From Diphasiastrum complanatum (taxonomy: Eukaryota; Streptophyta; Lycopodiopsida; Lycopodiales; Lycopodiaceae), in the NCBI GenBank assembly GCA_029204225.1, contig CM055101.1, forward strand, positions 36,447,648 through 36,511,647: 64,000 bases of DNA, read 5' to 3'. Of this stretch, positions 44,290 through 54,747 are shown one piece after another. The position numbers were made by a program, and so were the translations under genes. The notes under the pieces are model-generated. The model had not been told where the DNA came from, searched no databases, and was given only the letters and a program-made list of their open reading frames with translations. The stretch's first letter is position 1. Every line of letters starts with the position of its first letter.

Positions 44290-44583
44290 GTTACTTTTGC
44301 AGCTTAAGTGTTATGCAGATGAAGATTTCCAATTATCAAGAATGATAACATTTCTGCTCAGGCTCTTGCAAATAATCCAGTCTTTCATGCAAGGAGCAAG
44401 CATATTGAAGTGGCTCATCATTTTGTAAGAGAAAAAGTCATTGGAAGAGAGATCTCATTGGAGCATGTTTCATCTTCAAATTGTGTTACGGATCTTCTCA
44501 CCAAGCCTCTACTCAAGAATGTCTTTATGAAGATGAGGTCAAACCTTGGCCTAATTTTGAAATCTATGTTGATAGGAACATAA
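44290..44583 (+). pseudogene. Duplicate Copia RNase H tail
   Basis: Repeats 43145-43439 almost base for base (CTTAAGTGTTATGCAGATGA onward, to the TAA before the purine tract), with small deletions. HHFVREKVIGREIS and DLLTKPLLKNVF are encoded. It is followed by its own purine tract and LTR. Confidence 0.9.
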
Positions 44584-44599
44584 ATTTTAAGGAGGAGTG

Positions 44600-45309
44600 T
44601 GAAGATTATTAAAATATTATCTTCCTATCTCGAGTTTGGGGTTATGTCCATGATAATTTCCACTAGATTTCATGTTGTACATATAAGGAGTGTGAATTGA
44701 GCACATATCCTTCTAGTGTAGTTCGGATTTGAGTTAGATAGGTTCAATTATGATGACATGCAGATGTTTAGATAGCATGCAAAGTCTTACTGTATGCATG
44801 CAAGCCACATGCAATCAGTGCATGCAACATGCAAAGTAGTTTCTGTGATCTACACATGTCTAGGCAATTTTATGAGTTGACATGCAGTATATGTACCATA
44901 CATGCATGTAATTACACATGTGGATCTCTTTAGTTAAGTGGACTTTCCATGCAACTCCACTGTAGGAATTCGAGTCTCTCTCATGTAGGGAATGCTGGGC
45001 ATGTTTTGCCACATTGTGAATATTGAGATTTTGGTGTTTTGGACTCATTCTCTCTCTACCCGAGTTTTCTATGTATGATTTTCTCTCTCTACTTGAGAGC
45101 AGTCTTTTTTTCCCATACTGAACACTTAGAATTATTTCTGACATTCATTTCTCATAGTGGAGAGTTAGATTTTTTCATCAGATATATGCCATTGTGCTCT
45201 TGCCTTAGATTTTTCAAGCATACTGTTCTTTGATCAATCTTGTGCAATCACAACACCTCAGTAAGACCTGTAGAGTGTGTGGTGAAGTTCACACATGCTA
45301 AAAACTTCA
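44600..45309 (+). mobile_element. Second Copia 3' LTR, complete
   Basis: TGAAGATTATT to AAAACTTCA, about 710 bases, matching the 5' LTR from end to end with a small deletion near 44932. It abuts Gypsy integrase sequence at 45310. Perfect target duplication is not visible: CCGCG before the 5' LTR versus CAATT after. Confidence 0.9.
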
Positions 45310-46163
45310 CAATTCGAAGTTCACCGATCACTTTTGGTCGGCCGTATCTGCTAAACTAGAGATGACACTGAGCTTGGATCTTTTGATCATCCTGAGACGG
45401 ATGGATAGACGGAAAGAACAAATCAGATGATGGAACAAATGCTTCGAGCATATGTTTCCAGACGACAATCTGATTGGGAAAAATACCTTCCATTGATCGA
45501 GTTTGCCTATAATAGTAGTAAGCATTCGGCTACCGGTCATAGTCCGTTTATGCTTATGTACGGTTTTGAGCCTAGGTCACCCATTGCGGTTGAGCGGACA
45601 ATCAAGTGTCAGAAAGTAGCGGATTTCCTACACAATATGCAAGAAATGCTACGGATTGCACGTGAAAATGTCCAAAGTGCCCAGGATAGGGACAAACATT
45701 ATGCAAATATGAAAAGATCACCGAGAGACTTCTAAGTGGGAGATTGGGTATATTTGAGAATCCCGAAGGATTCAAGTGTAATGCGTACCGACAAGCATTA
45801 TAAGTTGTCCCCTAGATATAGTTTAAGATCTTGACAAAGATCGGATCCTTTGCTTACCAATTGGAACTCCCGGATGGATCGCAAGTGCATCCCGTATTTC
45901 ACGTTAGTCGTCTCAAAAAGAGTCTACGTGAAGGAGAACATCTTGGATCTGGAGATCAGTTGGACCTGTTGGATGAATCATCGGGTGTATCTCGTTTTGA
46001 ACCCGAAAAGATCTTGGATACAAGAACTAAATGATTGAAAAATCGTATAGTTACCAAGCATCTGCTTCAATGGAGGGGATGTACAAACGATGACGATTCC
46101 TGGGAACGGGAAGGAAGCTCAAGGAGAAACTTTCTCAGTTTTAAGTTCTGAGGATAGAACTTG
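45310..46163 (+). pseudogene. Gypsy integrase 3' part and chromodomain
   Basis: Continues the protein cut at 37915: HPETDG, ERTNQMMEQMLRAYV (catalytic Glu region), WEKYLPLIEFAYNSS, HSPFMLMYGFEPRSP, then after a stop at about 45733 WVYLRIPKD, KIGSFAYQLELPDGS, VHPVFHVSRLKKS, and the chromodomain-like RFEPEKILDTRTK and end to the tract at 46168. Stops and small frameshifts are present. Same family as 544-1069. Confidence 0.85.
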
Positions 46164-46167
46164 AATA

Positions 46168-46179
46168 AGGGGGGAAGAA
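46168..46179 (+). promoter_or_regulatory. Gypsy polypurine tract
   Basis: AAGGGGGGAAGAA directly before the LTR start TGTCATGCCC; primes plus-strand synthesis in LTR elements. Confidence 0.85.
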
Positions 46180-46726
46180 TGTCATGCCCATGACTAGTCT
46201 CGGGTAGCGTGTCCACGCTAGGGACCAGTAGATCAACAACCCTTAAGTTAACTGTGACTATAAGAGAATTGGGGCCCTTATGTGTACATGGTCATAATTA
46301 ATGGTTGTAGGCCTAAACACATGGTGGTGGAGTTGGTATGGGTCTATCAGTGAGTCATTAGAGAACTGGATGACGTGGCCCAGATAGGCTGCAGAGGTGT
46401 CTAGTGAGGTGTCATAGTGCACTGGTGCATGGGCCTTGGAGGGTATAAGTATACCTGCTGGGCTCTCACTAGTGTATGCTTGATTTGCGATGAGTAGCTA
46501 CATGCTGCTGGTGTAACTCCTCTTTCCATGACTTTGATTGATCCATAGCTTGGGGGCTAGATCCATACGATCTAGGATTGGTTGGGTTGGTTTAACCTCC
46601 ACCGGTTCCCATGTGTTTTTGCTTTGTATGGTATGCTTAGACTAGAATCCTATTGTGAGGACTTTATACTTCCAATGTTGTAAGCATGGGTTGAACATGT
46701 ATTGAGATAGTGTGCTTACTGCTTAG
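46180..46726 (+). mobile_element. Gypsy 3' LTR
   Basis: Begins TGTCATGCCC and matches the minus-strand LTR at 1-543 over its first 350 or so bases. The end is uncertain; a Copia fragment begins at about 46733. Confidence 0.75.
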
Positions 46727-46732
46727 GCTAGA

Positions 46733-47244
46733 TCAGGTGATGTGAAATTCATAGAATACATTATAGATCCTATGACAGACTGATAATGATATTTGCACAT
46801 TTCTTGCTGATCTGCATGAGTTTCGGCACACGTCTTTAGATAGCTTGGGTCCTGAATCCATTGGTGTGTCTATCGGTTTACAATTCTCCATGCCGTATCT
46901 GCAAAGTACATTGATTAGATAAGACTCTTGGCTTATAGTGATCCTTCTGCTTGCACGATCTCTGGTAATCTCCATACCGAGTAGGTAATGGACTGGGCCT
47001 AAATCAGTCATCTCAAATTCTGATGAAAGCAAAGATTTTGTTTCGTGCAGTAATTGATTTGACTTGCTGATAATTAGAGAATCATCAACATATAATGCTA
47101 TTATAACATAGCTTGACCCTTTACACTTGAGATATACATTTGAGTCTACGGAGCAAGAAGAAAAATTATGTTGCAACAAAAAGTGACTAATTCTTTCATT
47201 CCAGGCCCTAGGAGCTTGCTTGAGGCCATATAGTGACAATTTTC
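46733..47244 (-). pseudogene. Copia RT fragment (family D), minus strand
   Basis: SLYGLKQAPRAWNERI, FLLQHNFSSCSVDSNVYL, YVIIALYVDDSLIISKSNQ (active site YVDD intact), HETKSLLSSEFEMTDLG, VHYLLGMEITRD, CKPIDTPMDSGPKLSKD. The frame degrades after about 46800. Nearly the same protein stretch as 23041-23333. Confidence 0.85.
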
Positions 47245-47617
47245 AAAGAAAAGGATAGTTTTGATTGTACAAAACAATCATTAAGAGTTATTGATTGCTT
47301 AACACAATGATCTATCAAGTTCTAAGTGTTAGATCTTGATCTAGATGCATTACACAATGATTTAAGCAAGAGCAATGGATCAAATGAGTAAAAACTATGA
47401 AGAGCGGCATCACGCGTGTGGAGGATAGTACCTCTACGGACTGTAAACAGAGATTAAAGTATTCAAGCATAAAAGAGCATTCCACTCATCAAACTCAAGA
47501 TAAATGTCGAAAATACAAGAAAACTAGAATTGCCAATGTCTCATCAACTTCTCATTGATTTGGTTGATCCCTTTATAGATCAAGTACATCCATGAGCTGT
47601 GTACTGTCTAACAAGCC

Positions 47618-47631
47618 TTCACACGTGTGAA
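47618..47631. promoter_or_regulatory. Perfect palindrome TTCACACGTGTGAA
   Basis: Inside the minus-strand Copia LTR. One of two copies there. Confidence 0.5.
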
Positions 47632-47799
47632 GACTACCTAGTCATTTAGATCCACCAATGGGAGTCATATATGCTCATTTTCCAAAGTTGACTATTCTCT
47701 TTGGCTAGAAAACAAAAAGCTAGTCTTCCACATTTATAGGAATATTTCTTAAAAAACAGGATCTAATGGAATCTCTCTATCTTATTATCTACAATCTTA

Positions 47800-47813
47800 T
47801 TCACACGTGTGAA
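47800..47813. promoter_or_regulatory. Perfect palindrome TTCACACGTGTGAA
   Basis: Second copy within the same LTR, 182 bases from the first. Confidence 0.5.
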
Positions 47814-48082
47814 TGGCATCTTGACATGTGGGAGCATTTACTCATTCACATGGAAGCGCATTCTATTTACAAAAGTTTGACCAAATTGATTCATTTCTAG
47901 ATTCTACTCAAAGGTCAATTTCACACATGGGTAGATCCATCTAGAATCAATCTAACTTTATAAAAACAAGTTATGTACACCTTTTCACACGTGGGAACTG
48001 ACTCCACATGTGTGAGATCCTATCATGATCATAGATCTCAAGTTTAACATATTTAACCAAGATAGAGGTGACAATTTCAACA

Positions 48083-48637
48083 CTCCTCCTCAATTCTAAC
48101 TTGGTAAATCCAATGTACATTTATAAAAAACTTAAGAGGCTAATGTTAATCTCAAGTGGATCCTTTGGCATGGTAAAAACAGCCAATGCTTTGTGTTATA
48201 GCCATATTACCACAACCATGATAGTACTTCTTTGATGGAAGTCCATTGCCAACCTCCTTGAAGCCATTCCACCATCCTAGTTTTCTTGCCTTTGATTCCT
48301 TCCAAGCTTGAAGAATATATTTGACTTGAAAGCTCCTCCTCCTAGAATGTAGCTAGATTTTCGTGAAGGAAATCCGAGGCTTCCATGCCTCATAATGGCT
48401 ATGAAAAACAAGACCTTGAGATAGATACTTGTGTGGATTACCAAGATTTTGCATACTAGTTTGACTAGTCCACAAAGCAAAACTTTTTGCATGATTGTCT
48501 TAATCTTGTGATCAAAAGCAATCTTGAATTCATTGAGGATACTTACTTGCTTATGGATACAAGTGTCCTTTGAGTATGATTCACTTGATCTCATACGAAT
48601 TTACACATTCCCTCAACAAATGAGAAAACACAACTAT
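48083..48637. other. Region between LTR and RNase H-protease fusion; unassigned
   Basis: The minus-strand open frame at 48594-48277 (105 codons) has no recognisable domain. The region lies where pol sequence would be expected to run into the purine tract, so it is probably part of the rearranged Copia element. Confidence 0.4.
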
Positions 48638-49153
48638 TCACAATGTGAATGAACAAATCATTCTTGCTCTTATTAGATTCAAGAGCATACATTTGATATA
48701 AATGGATCTCAAGATCCCAAAATCAACTTTTGATAAGAGATACATCCTAGCATCACCATATGATACAAGAGACAATAGATGTGCATTTGAATGAATGATT
48801 TCCTCCTTTGCCATGATCTCCTTTTTAATGGCAACATTAGCATCTAATTTAAACAATCTTCCTTGCTTAAATCCTCTTGCTATGCATACATCATTCTTCA
48901 ATATGGAACAAACTCCATGCTTGAAGTGAACATCTAATCCATTATCCACTAGTTGTCCAACACTTAGTAAACTCCTAGTGATTGATGGAACATAAAGCAC
49001 ATTTATTAGATCTATCCTTTTAGTAGATCCAAGACATAAGGGAATGGTAATAAATGAAGCCTTTGGCAAGGCTTTAGTGAGTAGAACAACAAGGGAATCT
49101 GAAGAAGATACATGATGTAGCTTGATCTCCTTTGCTTGAACCTTTTCCCTCAC
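48638..49153 (-). pseudogene. Copia RNase H tail fused in frame to a protease segment
   Basis: One open minus-strand frame of 171 codons. It starts with the RNase H tail (REKVQAKEIKLHHVSS, LLTKALPKASF) and, without a stop, passes into NVLYVPSITRSLLSVGQLVD, NGLDVHFKHG and GRLFKLDA, which normally lies downstream of the protease active site, near the N-terminal end of pol. The junction is near 49020. The order is reversed relative to a normal polyprotein. Confidence 0.75.
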
Positions 49154-50471
49154 AAAGTGGTGAGCAATCTCTATGTGCTTGCTCCTTGCATGGAATGTGG
49201 GATTGGTTGCTAATGCTTGGCTTTAGTGGTTGTCACAATAAATAATTGGCTGCTCCTCAGCCTCCATAACTTGCAACTCCACCAAAAGCCTCTTTAACCA
49301 TAAGATCTCCTTGGTTGTTGATGTTAATGCCTTGTATTCTGACTCGGTTGAAGATAGAGAAATTGTGTCTTGCTTTTTGGAAAGCCAAGACACTATGCCA
49401 TTGCAAAGAAAGATAACAAAAGTACTTGTGGACCTTCTATCCATTTTATCACCTACAAAATCAGCATCCGAATATGCCCTCAAAGTAATATTAGATCCAT
49501 CATACAAAATGCCAAAGTTCTTGGTGGCCAAGATGTACCTCAACACCCTTTTTGCTTTTTGACAAACCAATGAATTTTGCATAGATTGGCTTAGTTTACC
49601 TACACTATAACTTAAATCAGGTCTAGTTATAGTAAGATAGATTAGGGAGCCTACAAGTCTTCTATATAGTATGATGTCCTCAAAGGATGCTTCATCATCA
49701 CTATTAGAGACTTTCACATTTTGCTCCATAGGAGTTTCCACTCCTTTACAATCTTTCATTTCAAACTTTTCTAAGATAGAAGAAGCCTTTTTGGATTGAC
49801 AAATAAAACTCAAATCTTTGTCTCTTGACACTTCTATTCCTAGTATGAAATGAAGATTACCAAGATCCACCATCTTAAACTCTTTAGACATTGCTATTTT
49901 CATTTCTTGTATACCATCATGATCATTTCCACTAAGGATAATGTCATCTACATACAAAATGAGAATGATGACTTTACCATCATTAAATCTTAAGTACAAA
50001 GAAGGATTGTAAGCACTTACAACAAACTTTATAGAGTTTAAAAAGGCATTGTGCTTGCTTAAGCCCATAAAGGCTTCTTAGCAACAAACACACTTTTTCA
50101 TCTTGATCTTCTTTGATGAAGCCCTCGAGTTGCCTCATGAAGATCTCCTCTTCAAAATAGCCATTGAGAAATGCATTAGTCACATCAAGTTGAAATAGAG
50201 GCCAATTGAAAGTAGTTGCAAGAGAAATGACCAACCTTATGGAAACTAGTTTAGCAACAGGAAAAAGTTTCATCAAAGTCTACTCCCTTGGTTTGCAAGA
50301 ACCCCTTTGCCACTAGCCTTGCCTTGTATTTGTTGATGCTCCCATCTTGGTTGTAGTACAATCTATAGATCCATTTACTCTCGAGTGGTTTTCTTCCATG
50401 AGGAAGATCCACAAGCTTCCATGTATGATTCTCCATACGAGCATCATACTCCTTTTGCATGGCATCCCTCC
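49154..50471 (-). pseudogene. Copia RT and RNase H, minus strand
   Basis: RT begins at about 50465 (MQKEYDARMENHTWKLVD, SKWIYRLYYNQDGS, KARLVAKGF). After a frameshift comes FQLDVTNAFLNGYFEEEIF (motif A), then KVCLLLRSLYGLKQA and LILYVDDIILSGND (YVDD kept) with MVDLGNLHFILGIEVSRD. RNase H: LVGSLIYLTITRPDLS, YSDADFVGDKMDRRSTSTF, STESEYKAL, EILWLKRLLVELQ and IYCDNH at about 49223. Then the helix that recognises the tail continues at 49153. Few breaks; one of the better preserved pol stretches. Confidence 0.9.
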
Positions 50472-50787
50472 ATTCTTGTGACTCATACCCAACGGGGTTG
50501 GCTCAGTTGGTTGGCTTGGCATCCAAAGTTTCTTTGGTCCCAGGTTCGAGCCTCCCCTTGGAAACCAAGAAGCATTCTTGTGACTCACCCAACGGGGTTG
50601 GCTCAGTTGGTTGGCTTGGCATCCAAAGTTTCTTTGGTCCCAGGTTCGAGCCTCCCCTTGGAAACCAAGAAGCATTCTTGTGACTCAACCAACGGGGTTG
50701 GCTTAGTTGGTTAGCTTGACATCCAAAGTTTCTTTGGTCTTAGGTTCGAGCTTCCCCTTGGAAACCAAGAAGCATTCTTGTGACTCA
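50472..50787 (+). mobile_element. Three tandem tRNA-derived mini-SINEs sharing one TSD
   Basis: SINE units 50486-50573, 50588-50673 and 50688-50773 (88, 86, 86 bases) alternate with four perfect copies of ATTCTTGTGACTCA (50472-50485, 50574-50587, 50674-50687, 50774-50787). Each unit holds a Pol III A box (TGGCTCAGTTGG, or TGGCTTAGTTGG in unit 3) and, 32 bases after it, a B box (GGTTCGAGCCT, last base off consensus; unit 3 has GGTTCGAGCTT). Units end in CCAAGAAGC without a poly-A. The 14-base repeat is Copia pol sequence encoding ESQE, so the SINE landed in the Copia element. Units 1 and 2 are almost identical; unit 3 carries about seven changes. Confidence 0.9.
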
Positions 50788-51262
50788 AAGCAACTCGGCT
50801 CATCAAACATAGATGTTAGAAAAGTGTAGAAGGTAAGTGAATGAAGATCTTCCCTTTGTTCACCTTTGTCAACATAGGTGAGCCTTGATGGCTCGGCCTT
50901 CCTTCTTGTAGACCTTCTTGGAGTTCTCGGGTCTTGAGGTGGACCCTCAAGATCTTGATCACATGTAGGCTCCTCCTCAAATCTTGCAAGATCCTTGACA
51001 TAAGATGGATTAGAAACACTTTCATTCAACTTGTCGTAGTTACCTAAAATGTAACATCTCTACTCACTAAAATCTTTTTATTGATAGGATTATAGACTCT
51101 ATATCCTTTGCTATTTTCAGCATAACCAACAAAAATTCCTTTTATGGATGTAGGATCATCCTCAATTTCTTGTATCTAATGCTTGAAAAAAATAGCAAGT
51201 AGATCCAAAGATTCTAAGATCTTTGAGATTTGGCTTCTTACCAAATAGAGCCTCATTGGGAC
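50788..51262 (-). pseudogene. Copia integrase C-terminus and linker, minus strand
   Basis: Minus strand from 51262: EALFGKKPNLKDLRIFG, STCYFF, then after small breaks SIKGIFVGYAENSKGYRVY, SRDVTF, and the basic linker PRRSTRRKAEPSRLTY down to FDEPSCFESQE, where the SINE cluster interrupts it. It continues as RT at 50471. It is truncated at 51262, so gag, protease and integrase core are missing upstream. Confidence 0.8.
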
Positions 51263-51819
51263 TTGGATCTTGTAGCAGCAGGTGATTGCACTTGTGCTGA
51301 TTGTGGTTGTTGAGTATCCATCAGCAGTAGCTGTTGTGAAGAAGTGGCAGGTGATTGTCTTCTGGTCCTGGCTCATCTGGTCTGTAATCTGTCTTTAGTG
51401 AAGATTCGGTTGAAGAGTTCGACGGAAGACAGTCGATTCAAAACATTCGGATGGAAGCCTCGGCTAAAAAGCCTTGGTTTTGACATTCAGTTGGTTTTGG
51501 TAGTATACTAACCATCGGATATAGCATCAGATGTAAGATAGAAAGATATCATTAGATGTATTTCAATTAATATGAAGTAGTCAAGCATCGGACATAAAAT
51601 CAAATTTTACGAGGGATTGAGGAGTCAGATATAAAATATGGTGACTCTCGAATGTGCATGCGGATGTAAATTTATATGAATGGATATGTTTCAGACTGTT
51701 TTGTCTTTGACCGAATCGTATACCAGAATCAGAGTAGCAATATGAGATTCAGTATTGATTGTTGATCTGAACTCAAGGTCAGATATGATTTATGTGTCAA
51801 AGCAATCATGAAAATCTGA
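51263..51819. other. No gene recognised; start of GGATG-type motifs
   Basis: The first 110 bases repeat GCAGGTGATTG twice. From about 51500 on, the phrase CATCGGA(T)A and GGATGTAAA begin to appear, leading into the repeat field. Probably LTR or leader sequence of a Copia family. Confidence 0.35.
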
Positions 51820-53310
51820 TCATTGATGAGGAACTCAGTTAGCTCATTAGATGGATTCTGAAGCTCGTGGGATGCAAACGGATAGTCATCGGATGCAAAA
51901 CTATGGGATGCAAATGGAATGCAATGCAAATGGTTGTCGGATGCAAATGGGTGTCGGATGCAAATGTAGGTTGGAAAAAAATAAACGTGGTCGAAAAAAA
52001 TACATGTGGGTCAAAAAATAAAGTTGGTCGGAAAATAATGTGAGGCAAAAAAGTAAAGAGGGTCAGAAAATAAGATGGGTCGAAAAACCAAGTGGGTCGA
52101 AAAATCAATGTGGGTCGAAAAATAAAGATGGTCGAAAAATAGGAGGGTCAAAAAATAATGTGGGTCGAAAAATCAAAACCGGTGAAAAAAATGACAATGA
52201 CTAGAAAAATTATAAGGGATCGAAAAAATTATAAGGTATCAAAAAAATTATAAGGTATTGAAAAAATCATAAGGTATCGAAAAATTATAAGGTATTGAAA
52301 AATCAAGGGCTCAAAAAAATAATCAAAAAAATTGAAAATTTGTAAAACTCGAAAAAAAAAACTCAAAAAATTTGAACATTTGAAAAACTCGAAAAAAATT
52401 GAAAAGTTTGAAAAACTCGAAAAATTGGAAAACCCGACATTTAGGAAATCTCGAAAAACCCAAAAATGACAAACACTCGAAAAACCCTAAAATTAAGAAA
52501 TTCTAAAAAACCCAAAAATGACGAAATCTCCAAAAACCCAAAAATTACAAAAAACATCGGATGCAATTTGAAGGTCAACGGATGCAATTTAGATGGGAGT
52601 CGGATGCAAAGTGAGATAAATCCCGAAAAATTCAAAAATTCGAAAAATTCCAAAATTGAAAAATCTGAAAATCCCGAAAAATCTTCAAAGAGCCAGAAAA
52701 TTGGCAAAGGGTCGCAGAATGTGCAAAGTCGTAAAATTTCAAAGGGTCAAAAAATTTACTAAAGCAGAAAATACATTGGATCGAAAAAATACAATGGATC
52801 GGAAAAACACTGTCAAATGCAGTTATTGGGAAGGTGTCAGATGCAAATGAAGATGGGGGGCGTCAGAAGGCACTGTTGGATGTAATTTGACAAGCAGTGG
52901 CTGATGCAAAAAAAATTGTGGATGCAATGCATACAGATGGCGTCAGATGGAAATGATTGGCGGATGCAGTAGGGAATGTAGTGTCTGATGCACTCGTCGA
53001 CTCCAATAGTTGTCGGATGGAAATGTTAAACTGTCGGATGTAAGTTTTTGACAGGCCGAAAAAAGTTTGAAAATCTCAAAAATTCGAGAAATTCGAAGAA
53101 TGGCAGATGTAATTTTTTAAGGGCTGGGCGTCAGTTGCAGTGTCTTTTCTAGAACTGTCGGTTCTAGTGATGTCAGTTCCCCCCTGAAAATGGAGTGCGA
53201 TGGTGGGTACATGGGAGGAGTGGTTGCAAGAAAAGTTAGAAGCTCGAGAAACTCGAAAGTCATGAAACCTCGAGAAACTTGAAAATCCAAAAATCCAAGA
53301 AACGTGAAAC
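51820..53310. repeat. Degenerate repeat field: GGTCGAAAAAT and CGGATGCAAA motifs
   Basis: 51960-52170 has about ten units of roughly 20-22 bases built on GTGGGTCGAAAAATAA. These decay into (A)CTCGAAAAA-type units to about 52560 and again at 52620-52760, 53060-53110 and 53230-53310. Interleaved are at least twelve copies of GTCGGATGCAAA or near variants (for example 51871, 51890, 51939, 51955, 52557, 52577, 52600, 52836, 52918, 52960). Very A-rich. Open frames on both strands here are repeat translations. Confidence 0.8.
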
Positions 53311-54229
53311 AGCGGTGCGGCAGTGGGTTTTCTGAAAAGGTTGGTGTGAGATCGCACAGATCTGAATGATAATTAGAGACATTCTGAAGCGATTTCAATC
53401 TCACAAAATATGCAGAATGCGTGCTGGTGATGAGGAATATGAATTGAGGACAGCAAGCAACGCAAACAGAAGTGAACAAGAACTGAAAGTTGAGTTGATA
53501 AAATCGAGTTCTGGATCAAAAGCCAAGAAGTTTTTCCCTGGCAACGGTGCGAATGTTAGCGTAGATTCTTTCCTTCACTCTTAGCGCTTCTTCATCGTTC
53601 AACGTGACTACAATATTACTTGGCAATGGGCTCAATCATGGATTCTATTCTCGTGTAATGGTAGTGTGTCCCGCATGTCAATTGGCACACCTACGACCTA
53701 ATTTCGGTCCTTCATTGGCAATAGCTCATCTTGGATATAGGATCTCTCACGACTTGATTCCTACGTTCTACAATTGTTTCAATTCTTTATTTATTCTTAC
53801 AAACTACAAGACTGTAGATTATTATTAATCTAATTTACATAAAAATCAGGGAACTAAACTAAATCTACTCCTATTGATGAGTCCTGCTGAACAGGCCAAT
53901 ACAAAAGGAAAGATCGAGAAGCAAGACAAAATCTTGGTTGAGTCTCAACAAATAATGGATCAAAGAAAAAGATGAAGACGATAGTGAACCTGCAAGACAA
54001 AGTGAGCTCCACACCAAGTGAGTGGTGATCAAAGTTGTAAGGGTCTAAGACTGCAACTGTAATATTGTCAATTCTTTCACCTTCCCACCAAACCTCTCAT
54101 CATGTTTCCCTACCATCATCAACCTATCCGTCCAAATCTGTTTCTACCACCAACTTCATAATCCCTTGAAGACTGATAACCCAAGGTTTGTGCAACCTAC
54201 CACTTGAAGGTTCTACTCTTCTCGTCGAG
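53311..54229. other. No gene recognised
   Basis: Short frames only (72-74 codons at 53366-53828) with no motif. Sequence from about 53880 on becomes purine-rich and may be the decayed 5' part of element E copy 2. Confidence 0.35.
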
Positions 54230-54735
54230 ACAAGAGTGCTGATGAGGTCGGGACTTCGACTGGAAGAAGAACTGAGGAAACACCCAGAAGCAGAAAGGAG
54301 AATACAAAGAGTGCCAAGGCAATTGATGAATATCTGGCAAGACCTATGAGAAAATTGTCCGAGAAATCCAAAGAAAAGATCTAAAGGCAATTTGATGATC
54401 GAAAAGAGTCCGAAGAGTTTCAGGACAATATGTTCAGATGATCGAGAGCTAGGATACGAGCAAGTTTTTTTTTTTTGATAGGCTACAAGAAGTGTGGACT
54501 TGGACATCTACCTGATGCTAATCCCAAACCAATCCCTAAGAGAAAAAACAACAAGAAGCATATGCCTAAGAGGCCCCCGCCTTTTAATCCAAACTCCTCT
54601 GAAAGAGGGTTCGATCAATTTCATGAAACCTTAGATAACTTTGATTTAACACTACAGTCAGGCCAACAAGTAGAACAAGCAAATCAGGCATCGGATACCC
54701 TCGGATTCGAGCTTATGGTTGTATCTATGAAGTAG
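54230..54735 (+). pseudogene. Element E copy 2, end of first ORF
   Basis: From about 54475 the plus frame reads PKRKNNKKHMPKRPPPF, NPNSSERGFDQFHETLDNFD, and ends SMK then TAG at 54733-54735. In copy 1 the shifted frame has FELQSSGREFKQIHD and SSK-TAG at 33270-33268. So the amber stop and the following TTCGAC codons coincide in both copies. Upstream, 54230-54470 has broken frames with an Arg/Glu-rich text (RLEEELRKHPEAERRI) that I cannot align to copy 1. The 250-residue N-terminal part of ORF1 is not recognisable here. Confidence 0.55.
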
Positions 54736-54747
54736 TTCGACGCCACA

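Larger units (their letters stand above)
47245..48082 (-). mobile_element. Copia 3' LTR, minus strand
   Basis: On the minus strand it begins TGTTGAAATTGTC at 48082 right after the purine tract GAGGAGGAG. It contains two perfect TTCACACGTGTGAA palindromes (47800-47813 and 47618-47631) plus imperfect ones near 47970-48015. It is similar in part to 27060-27960. The lower end is approximate. Confidence 0.6.

Noticed and set aside
50486-50773. True tRNA genes
   Set aside because: A and B boxes are present, but no acceptor or anticodon arm pairs properly, and the 14-base target duplications show mobile insertions.
51839-52850. Phe-rich minus and Lys/Asn-rich plus frames
   Set aside because: Generated by the degenerate GGTCGAAAAAT repeats.
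53117-53584. 120-codon minus and 72-codon plus open frames
   Set aside because: Overlap the end of the repeat field, no domain, no support from a second copy.
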